Shown here piece by piece: positions 16,841 through 25,708 of a stretch of DNA of 64,000 nucleotides. The first letter of the stretch is position 1, and every line of letters begins with the position of its first letter. The notes beneath the pieces were generated by a model. That model was not told the DNA's origin. It did not search any database and saw nothing but the letters and a program-made list of their open reading frames with translations. The stretch comes from Actinomycetota bacterium (GTDB taxonomy: Bacteria > Actinomycetota > Actinomycetes > Mycobacteriales > JACQDL01). The translations under genes were made by a program, and so were the position numbers. The stretch lies in NCBI GenBank assembly GCA_016201065.1, contig JACQDL010000041.1, positions 116,880-180,879 of the forward strand, written 5' to 3'.

Positions 16841-17661
16841 CCTTCTCGCTCGTCGCCAGGGACCCCGCCACCGGGCGGCTCGGTGTCGCGGTCTCGACCT
16901 GCGCGCTGGCCGTCGGGCGGGCCGTGCCGTGGGCCCGGGCCGGGGTGGGCGCCGCCGCCACCCAGGCGACGACAAACCGGGCGTACGGCGCCCGTGGGCT
17001 CACCCTGCTGGCCGACGGGTACCCGCCGGAGGAGGCGCTGGCGAAGGTCCGCGCCGACGACCCGGACCCGTCCCAGCGTCAGGTCGGCATGATCGACGTG
17101 ACCGGGCGGACTGCGGCGTGGACCGGGCGCGGCTGCCTGTCGGCCTGCGGGCACGTGACCGGTGACGGGTTCACCGCGCAGGGCAACATGCTCGCCTCGC
17201 GTTCGGTGATCCCGTCCCTGGTCGAGGGGTACCTGGAGGCGCGCGGCGAGTTCGCCGAGCGGCTGCTGGCCGGGCTGGCCGCCGCCCAGGAGGCCGGCGG
17301 GGACCTGCGCGGCCGGCAGTCCGCGGCGATGATGGTGGTCGCCGCGGACCGCCGCCCGGACCCGTGGGATGGCGTCCTGATCGACCTGCGGGTCGACGAC
17401 GCCCGCGAGCCGGTGGCCGAGCTGCTCCGGCTGCTGCAGCTGCAGCGGGCCTACGAGACCAGCGATCACGAGACCCTGGCCCGCGACGCGCCCGGCGGGC
17501 TGCGCGACCTGCACGCCGCGCTGGCGGCCGCGCAGCGTGGTGACCGGCACACCGCCGCGGACGCGCTGCGCACCCTGCGCCGGCGCCCCGGATGGGACGG
17601 CTGGCTACGCCGGATGCAGTCCTCCGGCAAGATGCCCGGCACCCAGACCCTGCTCGACTGA
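16837..17661 (+). CDS. DUF1028 family protein (predicted Ntn-hydrolase)
   Basis: The 274-residue protein begins [20 protein letters not shown], the opening of DUF1028 proteins. These have an Ntn-hydrolase fold and are implicated in amide or peptide hydrolysis, but no reaction is settled. [21 protein letters not shown] is the conserved central region. Translation is coupled to scoB through ATGA, an association I cannot explain from function. A C-terminal helical tail (about 190-270) looks like the peptidoglycan-binding-like extension found in some members, but this is not certain. Confidence 0.85.
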   Translation: MTFSLVARDPATGRLGVAVSTCALAVGRAVPWARAGVGAAATQATTNRAYGARGLTLLADGYPPEEALAKVRADDPDPSQRQVGMIDVTGRTAAWTGRGCLSACGHVTGDGFTAQGNMLASRSVIPSLVEGYLEARGEFAERLLAGLAAAQEAGGDLRGRQSAAMMVVAADRRPDPWDGVLIDLRVDDAREPVAELLRLLQLQRAYETSDHETLARDAPGGLRDLHAALAAAQRGDRHTAADALRTLRRRPGWDGWLRRMQSSGKMPGTQTLLD

Positions 17662-17666
17662 CCCGC

Positions 17667-17698
17667 CGCCCGTTGGAGAGCCCGCCCGCTGGAGAGCC
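17667..17698. repeat. 16-bp direct repeat, two copies, right after a stop codon
   Basis: cgcccgttggagagcc at 17667 and cgcccgctggagagcc at 17683 differ by one base. They fill the space between the DUF1028 stop (17661) and the stop of the convergent SLATT gene. Confidence 0.85.
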
Positions 17699-18406
17699 TC
17701 AGGTGGCGGCGAGGCGGCGGCGCGCACCGGGCAGGCTGGCATCAATGGCCGACGGCGCCACGCTCTGGCTCTCCAGCCTCCGCAGCGTGCTGTGGAACTC
17801 CTGCTCCCACTCCGCGGTCTCCTGACGCACGATGTCGGTGACGTCGGTGCTGAACGCGCGGAGCAGCGCGAGCCGGTCGGACACGCTGGGCCGGCCGTTC
17901 CCGATCAGTTCGCTCGCGCAGGCCGCGGTCCAGTCGTCCTGGAACAGCTCAAGCCGGCGCTGCAACCGTTGGGCCGACAGTACGCACCGCAGCCACGCCC
18001 TGGACAACCCGAAGAACCGGTCGAACACCAGCGCGGTCGCGGCGAGGCCGAGCAGCAGGTACCCCCATTGGACCCGCCCGGCCGCCGGTCCAACCGCCAG
18101 CGGGTGCAGCGCTCCCGCCGCACCGAGGACGATGGCCGCGGCGCGGAGCAGCCGGGAGGCGCGCCGCTTCGTCCGCCGCTCCCGCAGGTACCAGTCGATC
18201 CCGGCCAGTGCCTTGGCCTCGGCGTGCCGGTGCAGGGCCTGCAAGGTGGTCTCCGGGTCATGCCAGTCGGCGGGCGAGACCATTGGCGAGGGGACCGAGC
18301 GCAGGTCGCGGGTGCGCTCACGCTCCCGCGCGGCGGCCCGACGGCGCCGCCACCACCCGCCCCGTCCCGCTGCCGAACCGTTCGTGCTCTCTTGCGGCCC
18401 GTCCAC
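17699..18406 (-). CDS. SLATT-domain two-helix membrane protein, orphan
   Basis: A 235-residue protein with an Arg-rich N-terminus. A central pair of hydrophobic helices (about 92-112 and 116-140: RLLRAAAIVLGAAGALHPL, GYLLLGLAATALVFDRFFG) is flanked by long charged helices (SAQRLQRRLELFQDDWTA). This matches SLATT domains, 2TM effectors often paired with nucleotide-signal sensors or synthases, where they are thought to permeabilise membranes. No such partner is nearby. GTG 18406 follows AGGGGGAG at good spacing; an upstream in-frame extension to 18469 has no SD. Domain assignment is by pattern and moderately sure; a defence role is only inferred. Confidence 0.68.
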   Translation of the reverse strand: MDGPQESTNGSAAGRGGWWRRRRAAARERERTRDLRSVPSPMVSPADWHDPETTLQALHRHAEAKALAGIDWYLRERRTKRRASRLLRAAAIVLGAAGALHPLAVGPAAGRVQWGYLLLGLAATALVFDRFFGLSRAWLRCVLSAQRLQRRLELFQDDWTAACASELIGNGRPSVSDRLALLRAFSTDVTDIVRQETAEWEQEFHSTLRRLESQSVAPSAIDASLPGARRRLAAT

Positions 18407-18527
18407 CGCACTCCCCCTGATCGTCACGCCGGCATCGTTCCAGCCGCCGGCCGCAGAGCCGGCCCGCATGCGCGCCTCTCACACCTTTGAGTGAACCCGC
18501 CGCGGCCCGGCGTACGTCACCGAGAGG

Positions 18528-19685
18528 CTACTTCAGGAGTTGACGGGCCATCACCATCCGCTGGATCTGGTTCGTTCCCTCATAGATCTGGGTGATCTTG
18601 GCATCCCGCATCATCCGCTCGACCGGGAAGTCCCGGGTATAGCCGTAGCCACCGAAGAGCTGCACCGCGTCGGTGGTCACCGACATGGCCACGTCCGAGG
18701 CGAGGCATTTCGCCGCCGCCGAGATGAAGGTGAGGTCCGGGTCACCGCGTTCGGCCTTCGCCGCGCCGACATACACCATCTGCCGCGCCGACTCGGTGTG
18801 CATCGCCATGTCCGCGAGCATGAACTGCACGCCCTGGAACTCGGCGACCGGCCGGCCGAACTGCTGCCGCTCCTTGACGTAGGCCCGGGCCGCGTCGAGC
18901 GCGCCGGCCGCGATGCCGACCGCCTGGGCGCCGATGGTCAGCCGGGTGTGGTCGAGGGTGCGCAGGGCGAGGGTGAAGCCGGTGCCCGGCTCGCCGATGA
19001 TCCGGTCGGCCGGGATCGCGCAGTCCTCGAAATGGATCTCGTGGGTCGGCGAACCCTTGATGCCGAGCTTGTGCTCCTTCGTGCCCACCGAGAAGCCCGG
19101 GTCGTCGGCGTGCACCACGAACGCGGAGATCCCTTTCGGGCCCTTCGTCGGGTCGGTCACCGCCATCACCGTGTAGTACGTCGACACGCCCGCGTTGGTG
19201 ATCCAGCACTTCGTGCCGTTGAGGACCCAGCTGTCGCCGTCCCGCACGGCCCGGGTACGCATCGCCGCCGCATCCGAGCCGGCCTCCCGCTCGCTGAGCG
19301 CATAGGAGATCATCGCCTCGCCGCTGGCCACCCGGGGCAGGATCTGCCGCTTGAGCTCCTCGCTGCCGGCGAGCAGCAGCGGCGTGGTGCCGAGCTTGTT
19401 CACCGCCGGGATCAGCGAGCTCGCCGCGCACGCCCGCGCCACCTCCTCGATGACGATGCACGTCGCGATCGCGTCGGCGCCGGCCCCGCCGTACTCCGCC
19501 GGGATGTGCACCGCATGCAGGTCGGCCTTGCGCAACGCCGCGTAGATGTCCCAGGGGAACTCCTCGGTGGCATCCACCTCCGCCGCCCGAGGTGCGATCT
19601 TGTCCTCGGCCAGCTGGCGGACGGCCTGCCGCAACAGGTCATGCTCTTCGGTCAGCCGGTAGACGTCAAAAGACGGATCATTCAC
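18528..19685 (-). CDS. Acyl-CoA dehydrogenase
   Basis: FAD-dependent alpha,beta-dehydrogenation of an acyl-CoA. The 385 residues are standard length. They contain YALSEREAGSDAAAM (FAD/substrate signature 1), ITNAGVSTYYTVMAVTD, QLFGGYGYTRDFPVERMMRDAKI (signature 2) and the catalytic glutamate in QIYEGTNQIQR. GTG 19685 is preceded by GGAGGTGA at 5 bases. In M. tuberculosis the syntenic gene is fadE25 (Rv3274c). Likely an isobutyryl/short-chain type enzyme, but substrate cannot be read from the sequence. Confidence 0.94.
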   Translation of the reverse strand: MNDPSFDVYRLTEEHDLLRQAVRQLAEDKIAPRAAEVDATEEFPWDIYAALRKADLHAVHIPAEYGGAGADAIATCIVIEEVARACAASSLIPAVNKLGTTPLLLAGSEELKRQILPRVASGEAMISYALSEREAGSDAAAMRTRAVRDGDSWVLNGTKCWITNAGVSTYYTVMAVTDPTKGPKGISAFVVHADDPGFSVGTKEHKLGIKGSPTHEIHFEDCAIPADRIIGEPGTGFTLALRTLDHTRLTIGAQAVGIAAGALDAARAYVKERQQFGRPVAEFQGVQFMLADMAMHTESARQMVYVGAAKAERGDPDLTFISAAAKCLASDVAMSVTTDAVQLFGGYGYTRDFPVERMMRDAKITQIYEGTNQIQRMVMARQLLK

Positions 19686-19819
19686 TCCGGTCACCTCCCG
19701 ATCTGTCAGCCTACGACCAGCGACCGCCCCTGACGGGGGCACCCGCCCGGTCAGGCCCTACGCTCGGCGGGCAGATTCGGTGGCGAGCGATCGCCAGGAG
19801 AACACCAGGGAGAACGCGG

Positions 19820-21148
19820 GTGAGCGCAACCAAGCGACCGCGACTGAGCGTGATCGGCACCGGCTACCTCGGCGCCACTCATGCGGTGTGCATGACCGAG
19901 CTCGGGTTCGATGTCATCGGGATGGACGTCGACATCGACAAGATCGCCAAGCTCGGGTCCGGTGAGGTGCCGTTCTTCGAGCCGGGGCTGGCCGAGCTGC
20001 TGCGCAAGAACCTGGACACCGGGCGGCTCACCTTCACCACCTCCTTCGCCGATGTCGCGGACTTCGCCGACGTGCACTTCGTCTGCGTCGGCACCCCGCA
20101 GAAGAAGGGCGAGTACGCCGCCGACCTCTCCTACGTCGACGCCGCGTTCGCCGGGCTCGCCCCGCACCTGCGGCGGCGCGCGCTGGTCGTCGGCAAGTCC
20201 ACCGTGCCGGCGGGCACCGCGGCCCGGCTCGCCGACCTGCTGACCTCCCGGGCGCCCAGCCCGGAGGTCGAGCTGGCCTGGAACCCGGAGTTCCTCCGCG
20301 AGGGGTTCGCCGTGGAGGACACCCTCCGGCCGGACCGGCTCGTCTTCGGCGTTCGGTCGGGGTGGGCCGAGCAGCAGCTGCGGGCCGCGTTCGCCCCGGT
20401 CATCGATGCCGGCACCCCGGTGCTGATCACCGACTTCGCGACGGCGGAGCTGGTCAAGGTGGCGGCGAACTCGTTCCTCGCGACCAAGATCTCCTTCATC
20501 AACGCGATGGCCGAGGTCTGCGAGGCGGCACACGCGGACGTCACGATGCTCGCCGAGGCGCTCGGTTACGACGACCGGATCGGCCGGAAGTTCCTCAACG
20601 CCGGGCTCGGCTTCGGCGGGGGATGCCTGCCCAAGGACATCCGGGCGTTCATCGCCCGGGCCGGCGAGCTCGGCGTGGACCAGGCGCTCACCTTCCTGAA
20701 GAACGTCGACGAGATCAACACGCGGCGACGTCAGCGGGTGGTTGATCTCGCCCTGGAGCTGGTGGACGGCTCCCTCGCCGGCCGAAAGGTATGCGTCCTC
20801 GGCGCGGCGTTCAAGCCGAACTCCGACGACATCCGGGACTCGCCCGCCCTCGACGTGGCGGAGAACGTGCAGCGGTGCGGCGCGGACGTGGTGGTCTACG
20901 ACCCGGCGGCGACCGACAACGCCCGGCGGGCCTACCCGGGGCTGGTCTACGCGGGATCCGCCCAGGAAGCCGCACGCGAGGCGGACCTCGTGCTGCTGCT
21001 CACCGAGTGGGCCGAGTTCCGGGAGATCGACCCGTCGGCGCTCCGGCAGGTCGTGGCCCGCCCGCGGATCGTCGACGGCCGCAACTGCCTCGACCCCACC
21101 GTGTGGCGCGCCGCCGGCTGGACCTACCGGGCCCTCGGCCGCCCCTGA
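19820..21148 (+). CDS. ugd: UDP-glucose 6-dehydrogenase
   Basis: Makes UDP-glucuronate, probably for the surface glycan. The 442 residues start with the NAD motif SVIGTGYLGATHAVC. They contain VCVGTPQ, VGKSTVPAGT, WNPEFLREG, KVAANSFLATKISFINAMAEVCE, the catalytic cysteine in FGGGCLPKDIRAF and the C-terminal UDP-binding Rossmann half (VLGAAFKPNSDDIRDSPAL). GTG 19820 follows AGGGA. The stop codon lies in the first unit of a 15-bp duplication. It is divergent from the acyl-CoA dehydrogenase. Confidence 0.96.
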   Translation: MSATKRPRLSVIGTGYLGATHAVCMTELGFDVIGMDVDIDKIAKLGSGEVPFFEPGLAELLRKNLDTGRLTFTTSFADVADFADVHFVCVGTPQKKGEYAADLSYVDAAFAGLAPHLRRRALVVGKSTVPAGTAARLADLLTSRAPSPEVELAWNPEFLREGFAVEDTLRPDRLVFGVRSGWAEQQLRAAFAPVIDAGTPVLITDFATAELVKVAANSFLATKISFINAMAEVCEAAHADVTMLAEALGYDDRIGRKFLNAGLGFGGGCLPKDIRAFIARAGELGVDQALTFLKNVDEINTRRRQRVVDLALELVDGSLAGRKVCVLGAAFKPNSDDIRDSPALDVAENVQRCGADVVVYDPAATDNARRAYPGLVYAGSAQEAAREADLVLLLTEWAEFREIDPSALRQVVARPRIVDGRNCLDPTVWRAAGWTYRALGRP

Positions 21149-21170
21149 CCCGGCCGCCCCTGACCCGGCC
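21136..21170. repeat. 15-bp tandem duplication spanning the ugd stop codon
   Basis: cggccgcccctgacc at 21136 and 21151, followed by a partial third copy. Each unit carries TGA; the first is the ugd stop. It lies between convergent genes ugd and purE. Confidence 0.9.
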
Positions 21171-21189
21171 GGCGCGGCGCTACCGCGGC

Positions 21190-21678
21190 TCAGCCGAGAC
21201 GCTGCTGCAACGCGGCGTCCTTGTCCGCCACCAGCGTCGCCAGATCCCGCTGGTAGGCGGCCATCCGGTCGCGCAACCCGCCGTCGGCGGCGGCCAGTAT
21301 CCGCACGGCGAGCAGCCCCGCGTTGCGGGCGCCGCCCACCGACACGGTGGCCACCGGCACGCCAGCCGGCATCTGCACGATCGACAGCAGCGAGTCCAGG
21401 CCGTCCAGGTGAGCCAGCGGCACCGGGACACCGATCACCGGCAACGGCGTCGCGGCGGCGACCATGCCGGGCAGGTGGGCCGCCCCACCCGCACCGGCGA
21501 TGATCACCCGCAGCCCGCGGTCGACGGCGCTCCCGGCGTAGTCCAGCATGCCCTGCGGGGTCCGGTGGGCGGAGAGCACCCGCGCCTCACAGGCCACCCC
21601 GAAGTCGCGCAGCACCTGCACGGCGGCCGACATCACCGGCCAGTCCGAGTCGCTTCCCATGATCACGCCGACGGTCAC
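21190..21678 (-). CDS. purE: N5-carboxyaminoimidazole ribonucleotide mutase
   Basis: Converts N5-CAIR to CAIR in purine synthesis. The 162 residues show the class I PurE pattern: [24 protein letters not shown] with the catalytic His, [18 protein letters not shown] and [14 protein letters not shown]. The GTG start overlaps the purK stop as GTGA, so the two enzymes of the pathway are translated together. Confidence 0.97.
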   Translation of the reverse strand: MTVGVIMGSDSDWPVMSAAVQVLRDFGVACEARVLSAHRTPQGMLDYAGSAVDRGLRVIIAGAGGAAHLPGMVAAATPLPVIGVPVPLAHLDGLDSLLSIVQMPAGVPVATVSVGGARNAGLLAVRILAAADGGLRDRMAAYQRDLATLVADKDAALQQRLG

Positions 21679-22826
21679 GGCCGCACCCCCTCCGCCAGAT
21701 AGCGGGCGGCACCCACGGCCCGTTCCCGCACCAGCTCCAGCCGGTCGCCCAGCACCGTCACGTGGCCGAGCTTGCGACCGGGCCGGACCCGCTTCCCGTA
21801 CAGATGAACCTTCGCCTCGGGCCACCGTGCCATCACGTGGTGCAGCCGCTCGTCGATGCCCGGCCCGACCGCCGGGCCGCCCAGAACGTTGGCGGTGACG
21901 ACCGCGGCAGCGGTCATCCCGGTGACCCCGAGCGGGTAGTCCAGCACGGCCCGCAGGTGTTGCTCGAACTGCGACGTGCGGGCGCCCTCGATCGTCCAGT
22001 GCCCGGAGTTGTGCGGCCGCATGGCCAGCTCGTTGACCAGCACGCCGTCGGCGGTCTCGAACAGCTCGACGGCGAGCACACCGACCACCCCGAGCTCGGC
22101 GGCGATCCGGAGGCCGAGCGCCTGCAGCCGCTCGGCGGTCACCGCGGCGAGGCCCGGCGCCGGCGCCAGCACCTGGACGCACACCCCGTCCTGCTGCACG
22201 GTCTCCACGACCGGCCACGCGGCACCCTGACCGAACGGCGAGCGGGCGACCAGCACCGACAGCTCCCGGACGAGCGGGACCCGCTCCTCGGCGATCAGTG
22301 GAATGCCGGAGCCCACCAGCTCGGCGGCCTCCTGGCCGGAACCGACGATCCACACGCCGGCGCCGTCGTACCCACCGCGCACCGCCTTGAGCACCAGCGG
22401 CCAACCAACTCGCTCGCCGAACTCGAGCAGCTCCTGCGCGGTGCGCACCGGGGCCCACCGCGGCACACCAATGCCGAGCTCACCGAGGCGCGCCCGCATC
22501 GCCTGCTTGTCCTGGGCGTACCGCAGCGCGGCGGCCGACGGGAACACGGCGTGGCCGGCGGCAGCGAGCGCCGTGACCACCTCGGTGGGGACGTGCTCAT
22601 GGTCGAAGGTCAGCACGTCGCATCCGGCGGCGAACCGCCCCAGATCGCCGAGATCGGTGTGATCTCCGATGACGACATCCGCGGCCACCAGTGCGGCACC
22701 GTCGTCGGGCGCGGCGGCGAAGATCCGCAGCGACTGGCCTACCGAGATCGCGGCCTGGTGGGTCATCCGGGCCAGCTGCCCGGCGCCGACCATGCCGACC
22801 ACCGGCAGACCGGTCCGCGAGTCCAT
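21675..22826 (-). CDS. purK: 5-(carboxyamino)imidazole ribonucleotide synthase
   Basis: ATP-grasp enzyme that makes N5-CAIR from AIR and bicarbonate. The 383 residues contain [39 protein letters not shown], the ATP-grasp catalytic stretch [19 protein letters not shown] and [18 protein letters not shown] 22826 lies 7 bases after a TAACCT box on the minus strand, consistent with a leaderless message. purE follows with overlap. Confidence 0.97.
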   Translation of the reverse strand: MDSRTGLPVVGMVGAGQLARMTHQAAISVGQSLRIFAAAPDDGAALVAADVVIGDHTDLGDLGRFAAGCDVLTFDHEHVPTEVVTALAAAGHAVFPSAAALRYAQDKQAMRARLGELGIGVPRWAPVRTAQELLEFGERVGWPLVLKAVRGGYDGAGVWIVGSGQEAAELVGSGIPLIAEERVPLVRELSVLVARSPFGQGAAWPVVETVQQDGVCVQVLAPAPGLAAVTAERLQALGLRIAAELGVVGVLAVELFETADGVLVNELAMRPHNSGHWTIEGARTSQFEQHLRAVLDYPLGVTGMTAAAVVTANVLGGPAVGPGIDERLHHVMARWPEAKVHLYGKRVRPGRKLGHVTVLGDRLELVRERAVGAARYLAEGVRP

Positions 22827-22833
22827 GGCGCCG

Positions 22834-22839
22834 AGGTTA
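22834..22839 (-). promoter_or_regulatory. -10 box of purK, leaderless start
   Basis: TAACCT on the minus strand, then 7 bases, then ATG of purK. The expected transcription start falls on or next to the start codon; no SD is present. Confidence 0.6.
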
Positions 22840-22931
22840 GGCGACCCCGCGGCACCCACCCGCACGGGGTCGATCTCAGGTCGGCCCGGCGTCACCCGGT
22901 GGGTCCAGCGTGGGCAGTTGCCCGGATTGCC

Positions 22932-22937
22932 TATGCT
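22932..22937 (+). promoter_or_regulatory. -10 box of the gtrA-family gene, leaderless start
   Basis: TATGCT, then 6 bases, then GTG 22944. No SD is present, so a leaderless transcript is likely. Confidence 0.55.
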
Positions 22938-22943
22938 GGGCCG

Positions 22944-23495
22944 GTGCATCTCCTCCGTAAGGCGCTCCTCGGCCTGAGCACACCGTGGCAGGTCCTGCTG
23001 AAGGAACTGTCGGCGTTCGGCGCGGTGGGTGCGGTCAACCTGGTGCTTCAGATGGGCCTGTTCAACGGGCTGCACTTCGGCCTGCGGATCGGGCCGCTGA
23101 CCTCCAACGTCGTCTCCGCCTCGATCGCCACCACCAGTGCGTACTTCATGAACCGGACCTGGTCGTTCTCGCACCGCGCCCGCACCGGGCTGGCCCGCGA
23201 GTACACGCTGTTCTTCGGCCTGAACGCGGTGGCCATGGTCATCGGCCTGATCGTGCTCGGCGCCGCCCGGTACGGGTTCCAGATCACCGACAAGTGGCCG
23301 CTGAACATGGCGAACATCGTCGGCATCGGGCTCGGCACGATCTTCCGGTTCTGGTCGTACAAACGCTGGGTGTTCGTGGCACCGCCGGCCGGCCTCGGCC
23401 ATGAGTCGACCGTGCCGGACGACCCGGCTGCGGCGGCGGCTGCGGCTGCGGGTCCGGTGGCCGACCTCAGCCGCCCGGTCCGGCAAGTCGGATGA
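22944..23495 (+). CDS. GtrA family membrane protein
   Basis: Small polytopic protein (183 aa) of the family that flips or aids transfer of polyprenyl-linked sugars. FGAVGAVNLVLQMGLF opens the first of four hydrophobic segments. YFMNRTWSFSHR and FRFWSYKRWVF are the family's signature basic/aromatic motifs after helices 2 and 4. The C-terminal tail contains an Ala run. The end overlaps the end of moeA on the other strand by 29 bp. It is divergent from purK as Rv3277 is from Rv3276c. It may partner the GT2 gene at the left edge, but it is 22 kb away. Confidence 0.88.
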   Translation: MHLLRKALLGLSTPWQVLLKELSAFGAVGAVNLVLQMGLFNGLHFGLRIGPLTSNVVSASIATTSAYFMNRTWSFSHRARTGLAREYTLFFGLNAVAMVIGLIVLGAARYGFQITDKWPLNMANIVGIGLGTIFRFWSYKRWVFVAPPAGLGHESTVPDDPAAAAAAAAGPVADLSRPVRQVG

Positions 23496-24624
23496 ACTCC
23501 ACCGGGTGACCGGCCCAGTCGGGCGGCACCACGGCGAGCACGTCGGCCTGGGCGGCTCCCCACAGGGAGCCCGGACGGTCCCGACCGGTCGGCACGAGCG
23601 TGTCACCGGCCCACCGCGTCGGCACCAGCCGGGTGTCCACCGCGGACTGCGGCAGGTCACCGGCGAGCCGCGCCCGCGGCAGGTGCCGGAGCGGCCGGCC
23701 CGACAACCCGCCGATCAGCGGCTGCACGAGGGTGTACATCGCGACGAGGGCGGCGTAGGGGTTGCCGGGCACGCCGACCACGTACCGCCCGTCCGGTAGC
23801 ACGGCCAGCGACTGTGGATGTCCCGGACGGCAGGCGACCCCGTCGACGACCAGCCGGCCGCCGAGCTCGGCCAGCGCCGTGTGCAGATGGTCCGCCGGCC
23901 CCGAGGCGGTCGCCCCGCAGGACAGCACGACCTCGCCCTGCGCGGCGGCGAGCGCCGCGGCGAGCTCACCGGCGGGCTGATCCGGCACCGGAAGGCGGAG
24001 CGTGAGCTCGGCGCCGAACCAGCCCAGCAAACCGGGCAGCTGCGGTCCGATGGCGTCCCGCACCCGGCCGGAGCCAGGACGGCCCGAGTGCACGATCTCA
24101 TCGCCCGTCAGCAGCGCGACCACCCGTGGCCGCTGGCGCAGGGCGAGCACATCCAGGCCGACGCTGGCGGCCAGCCCGAGCGCGGCCGGTCCGACCATGC
24201 TGCCCGCGGCGAGCAACTCGGCGCCGATCGGCACGTCGTCACCGGTCCGCCGGACGTGCCGGCCGTCCTGGACCGCGCCACGCACCTGGTCGTCGCTCCG
24301 GCAGGCGTCCTCGTAGGGAAGCACCGCCCCGGTGCCCCGCGGCACCGGGGCACCGGTGGCCACCTCGACAGCCTCACCCGCGCCGAGATCACCGGGATCC
24401 CCGTGGCCGGCGAGCACGACCCGGCTGACCTGCCACGGACCGCTGCCGGAGACGGCATAGCCGTCCATCGCCGCGAGGTCGAACCCCGGCACCGGGACGG
24501 CCGCCCGCATCGACGTCGCGAGCGTGCCGCCGAGCGCCTCGGCCAGCGGAACCGTGTCGGGTGGCAGCGGGGTCGCCGCCGCGTGTGCCGCGGCCCGGGC
24601 CTGGGACCAGCTCAGCTGGCTCAC
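23467..24624 (-). CDS. moeA: Molybdopterin molybdenumtransferase
   Basis: Inserts molybdate into adenylated molybdopterin. The 385 residues contain the N-terminal MoeA pattern VPGFDLAAMDGYAV, VATGAPVPRGTGAVLPYED, the MoCF-binding core LTGDEIV plus RDAIGPQLPGLL, LSCGATASGPADH and VVGVPGNPYAALVAM. The GTG start overlaps the DUF6457 stop as GTGA. It is the last gene of the mobA-DUF6457-moeA operon. Confidence 0.95.
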   Translation of the reverse strand: MSQLSWSQARAAAHAAATPLPPDTVPLAEALGGTLATSMRAAVPVPGFDLAAMDGYAVSGSGPWQVSRVVLAGHGDPGDLGAGEAVEVATGAPVPRGTGAVLPYEDACRSDDQVRGAVQDGRHVRRTGDDVPIGAELLAAGSMVGPAALGLAASVGLDVLALRQRPRVVALLTGDEIVHSGRPGSGRVRDAIGPQLPGLLGWFGAELTLRLPVPDQPAGELAAALAAAQGEVVLSCGATASGPADHLHTALAELGGRLVVDGVACRPGHPQSLAVLPDGRYVVGVPGNPYAALVAMYTLVQPLIGGLSGRPLRHLPRARLAGDLPQSAVDTRLVPTRWAGDTLVPTGRDRPGSLWGAAQADVLAVVPPDWAGHPVEFIRLAGPGG

Positions 24625-24878
24625 TCTGCGGGCGTCCAGCGTTCGACCATCTCGCGAACGGTGGCCAGGGAGGCCGCGGTCGTGGCCGCCGGGTCGGCAC
24701 TCCGGCCGGCCGCCAGCCCGATCAGGTACATGGTCACCGGCCCCGCCGGACGGTCGACGGAGTGCGCCACCTCCCGGGTCAGCACCAGGATCTGCCGGGT
24801 CACCTCGTCCATGTCCACCGCATCGGTCACGGCCAACTCGTCGCAGACCAACCGGGTCCACTCCGCAAGCGGGTTCAT
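24621..24878 (-). CDS. DUF6457 small protein in the molybdenum-cofactor operon
   Basis: 85-residue acidic helical protein: EWTRLVCDELAV, DEVTRQILVLTREVAHSVDRPAGPVTMYLIGLAAG. This is the DUF6457 pattern repeatedly seen between mobA and moeA in actinobacteria. No catalytic motif is visible, so a chaperone or adaptor role for cofactor transfer is plausible but untested. The start has GAGGAGG at good distance. It overlaps mobA (ATGA) and moeA (GTGA). Confidence 0.8.
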   Translation of the reverse strand: MNPLAEWTRLVCDELAVTDAVDMDEVTRQILVLTREVAHSVDRPAGPVTMYLIGLAAGRSADPAATTAASLATVREMVERWTPAE

Positions 24879-25453
24879 GTCCACCTCCTCGCACGGTCCA
24901 GGTCCGCTGGCGTGTCGCAGTCGAACCACGGTGGCGGACCATCCGGTGTGGCGACCGTGCGGCGTACGACATCCGGGACGCCCGCGAGCAGCGCGCGCAC
25001 GGGTGCGCCAGCGTGCACCGGAACGGCATCCAGCGCGGCGGCCAGGCTAGCGGTACGCCACACCGCGCAGAGCAGCTGGTCTCGGCCGGCGTCGTCGACG
25101 AGCAGCGCGAGATCGTGTCCGGCGGTTGCGGCCCGCAGCGCGGTGACGGCCGCCGGGTCGAGGAACGGCAGATCGGCGGCGAGCACCGCGACGTAGCCGG
25201 CCCGTACCCGCGCCAGCCCGGCCGCGATCGCCGCCACCGGTCCCGATCCGGCGGGCTCCTCCCGGGTGACCACGTCGGCCAGCACCCCGTGCGGCGGGCC
25301 GACGACCACCAGCTGGTCCGCACCGGCGGCCGCGCCGGCCACCCGGACGGCCAGCGGCCGGCCGCCGACGTCGAGCCCCGGCTTGGCGAGGCCGGCCATC
25401 CGGCGAGCACCGCCCCCGGTGAGCAGGATCGCGTCGTACGCCGGCAGCTCCAC
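24875..25453 (-). CDS. mobA: Molybdenum cofactor guanylyltransferase
   Basis: Attaches GMP to molybdopterin. From GTG 25453 it is 192 residues, with the nucleotidyltransferase loop AILLTGGGARRMAGLAKPGLDVGGRPL, then PAGSGPVAAIAAGLAR, VLAADLPFLDP (the metal-binding Asp) and DCDTPADLDRAR at the end. The frame remains open to an ATG at 25657, but homologues begin near VELPAYDAILLTGG, so the shorter start is preferred. It overlaps DUF6457 by ATGA. Confidence 0.93.
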   Translation of the reverse strand: MELPAYDAILLTGGGARRMAGLAKPGLDVGGRPLAVRVAGAAAGADQLVVVGPPHGVLADVVTREEPAGSGPVAAIAAGLARVRAGYVAVLAADLPFLDPAAVTALRAATAGHDLALLVDDAGRDQLLCAVWRTASLAAALDAVPVHAGAPVRALLAGVPDVVRRTVATPDGPPPWFDCDTPADLDRARRWT

Positions 25454-25708
25454 CAGGTCACTGTCCCACCCGTACCACGCCGGCCACCGACCGGGCGGCC
25501 AGCCGGTGGCCGGCTGCCCGGCTGCCCGGTTGCCCTGGACGGCGATCGCTCGGCACGGTTGTCCGGTTCGCCGTGCTCGAGAGGCCTGCGGTGGACGCTC
25601 CCGTGCCGCCGCGCCGGAACGTCCGCGCCACGCGGTGAGATGAGCGTGACTTGACACCTCCGCAGCTATCCTCCGGCTGATTCACCATCTCCCACCAAAG
25701 AGGTCCCG

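Noticed and set aside
17699..18406. CBASS- or SLOG-type defence operon
   Set aside because: No nucleotidyltransferase, SLOG, protease or other effector gene lies on either side.
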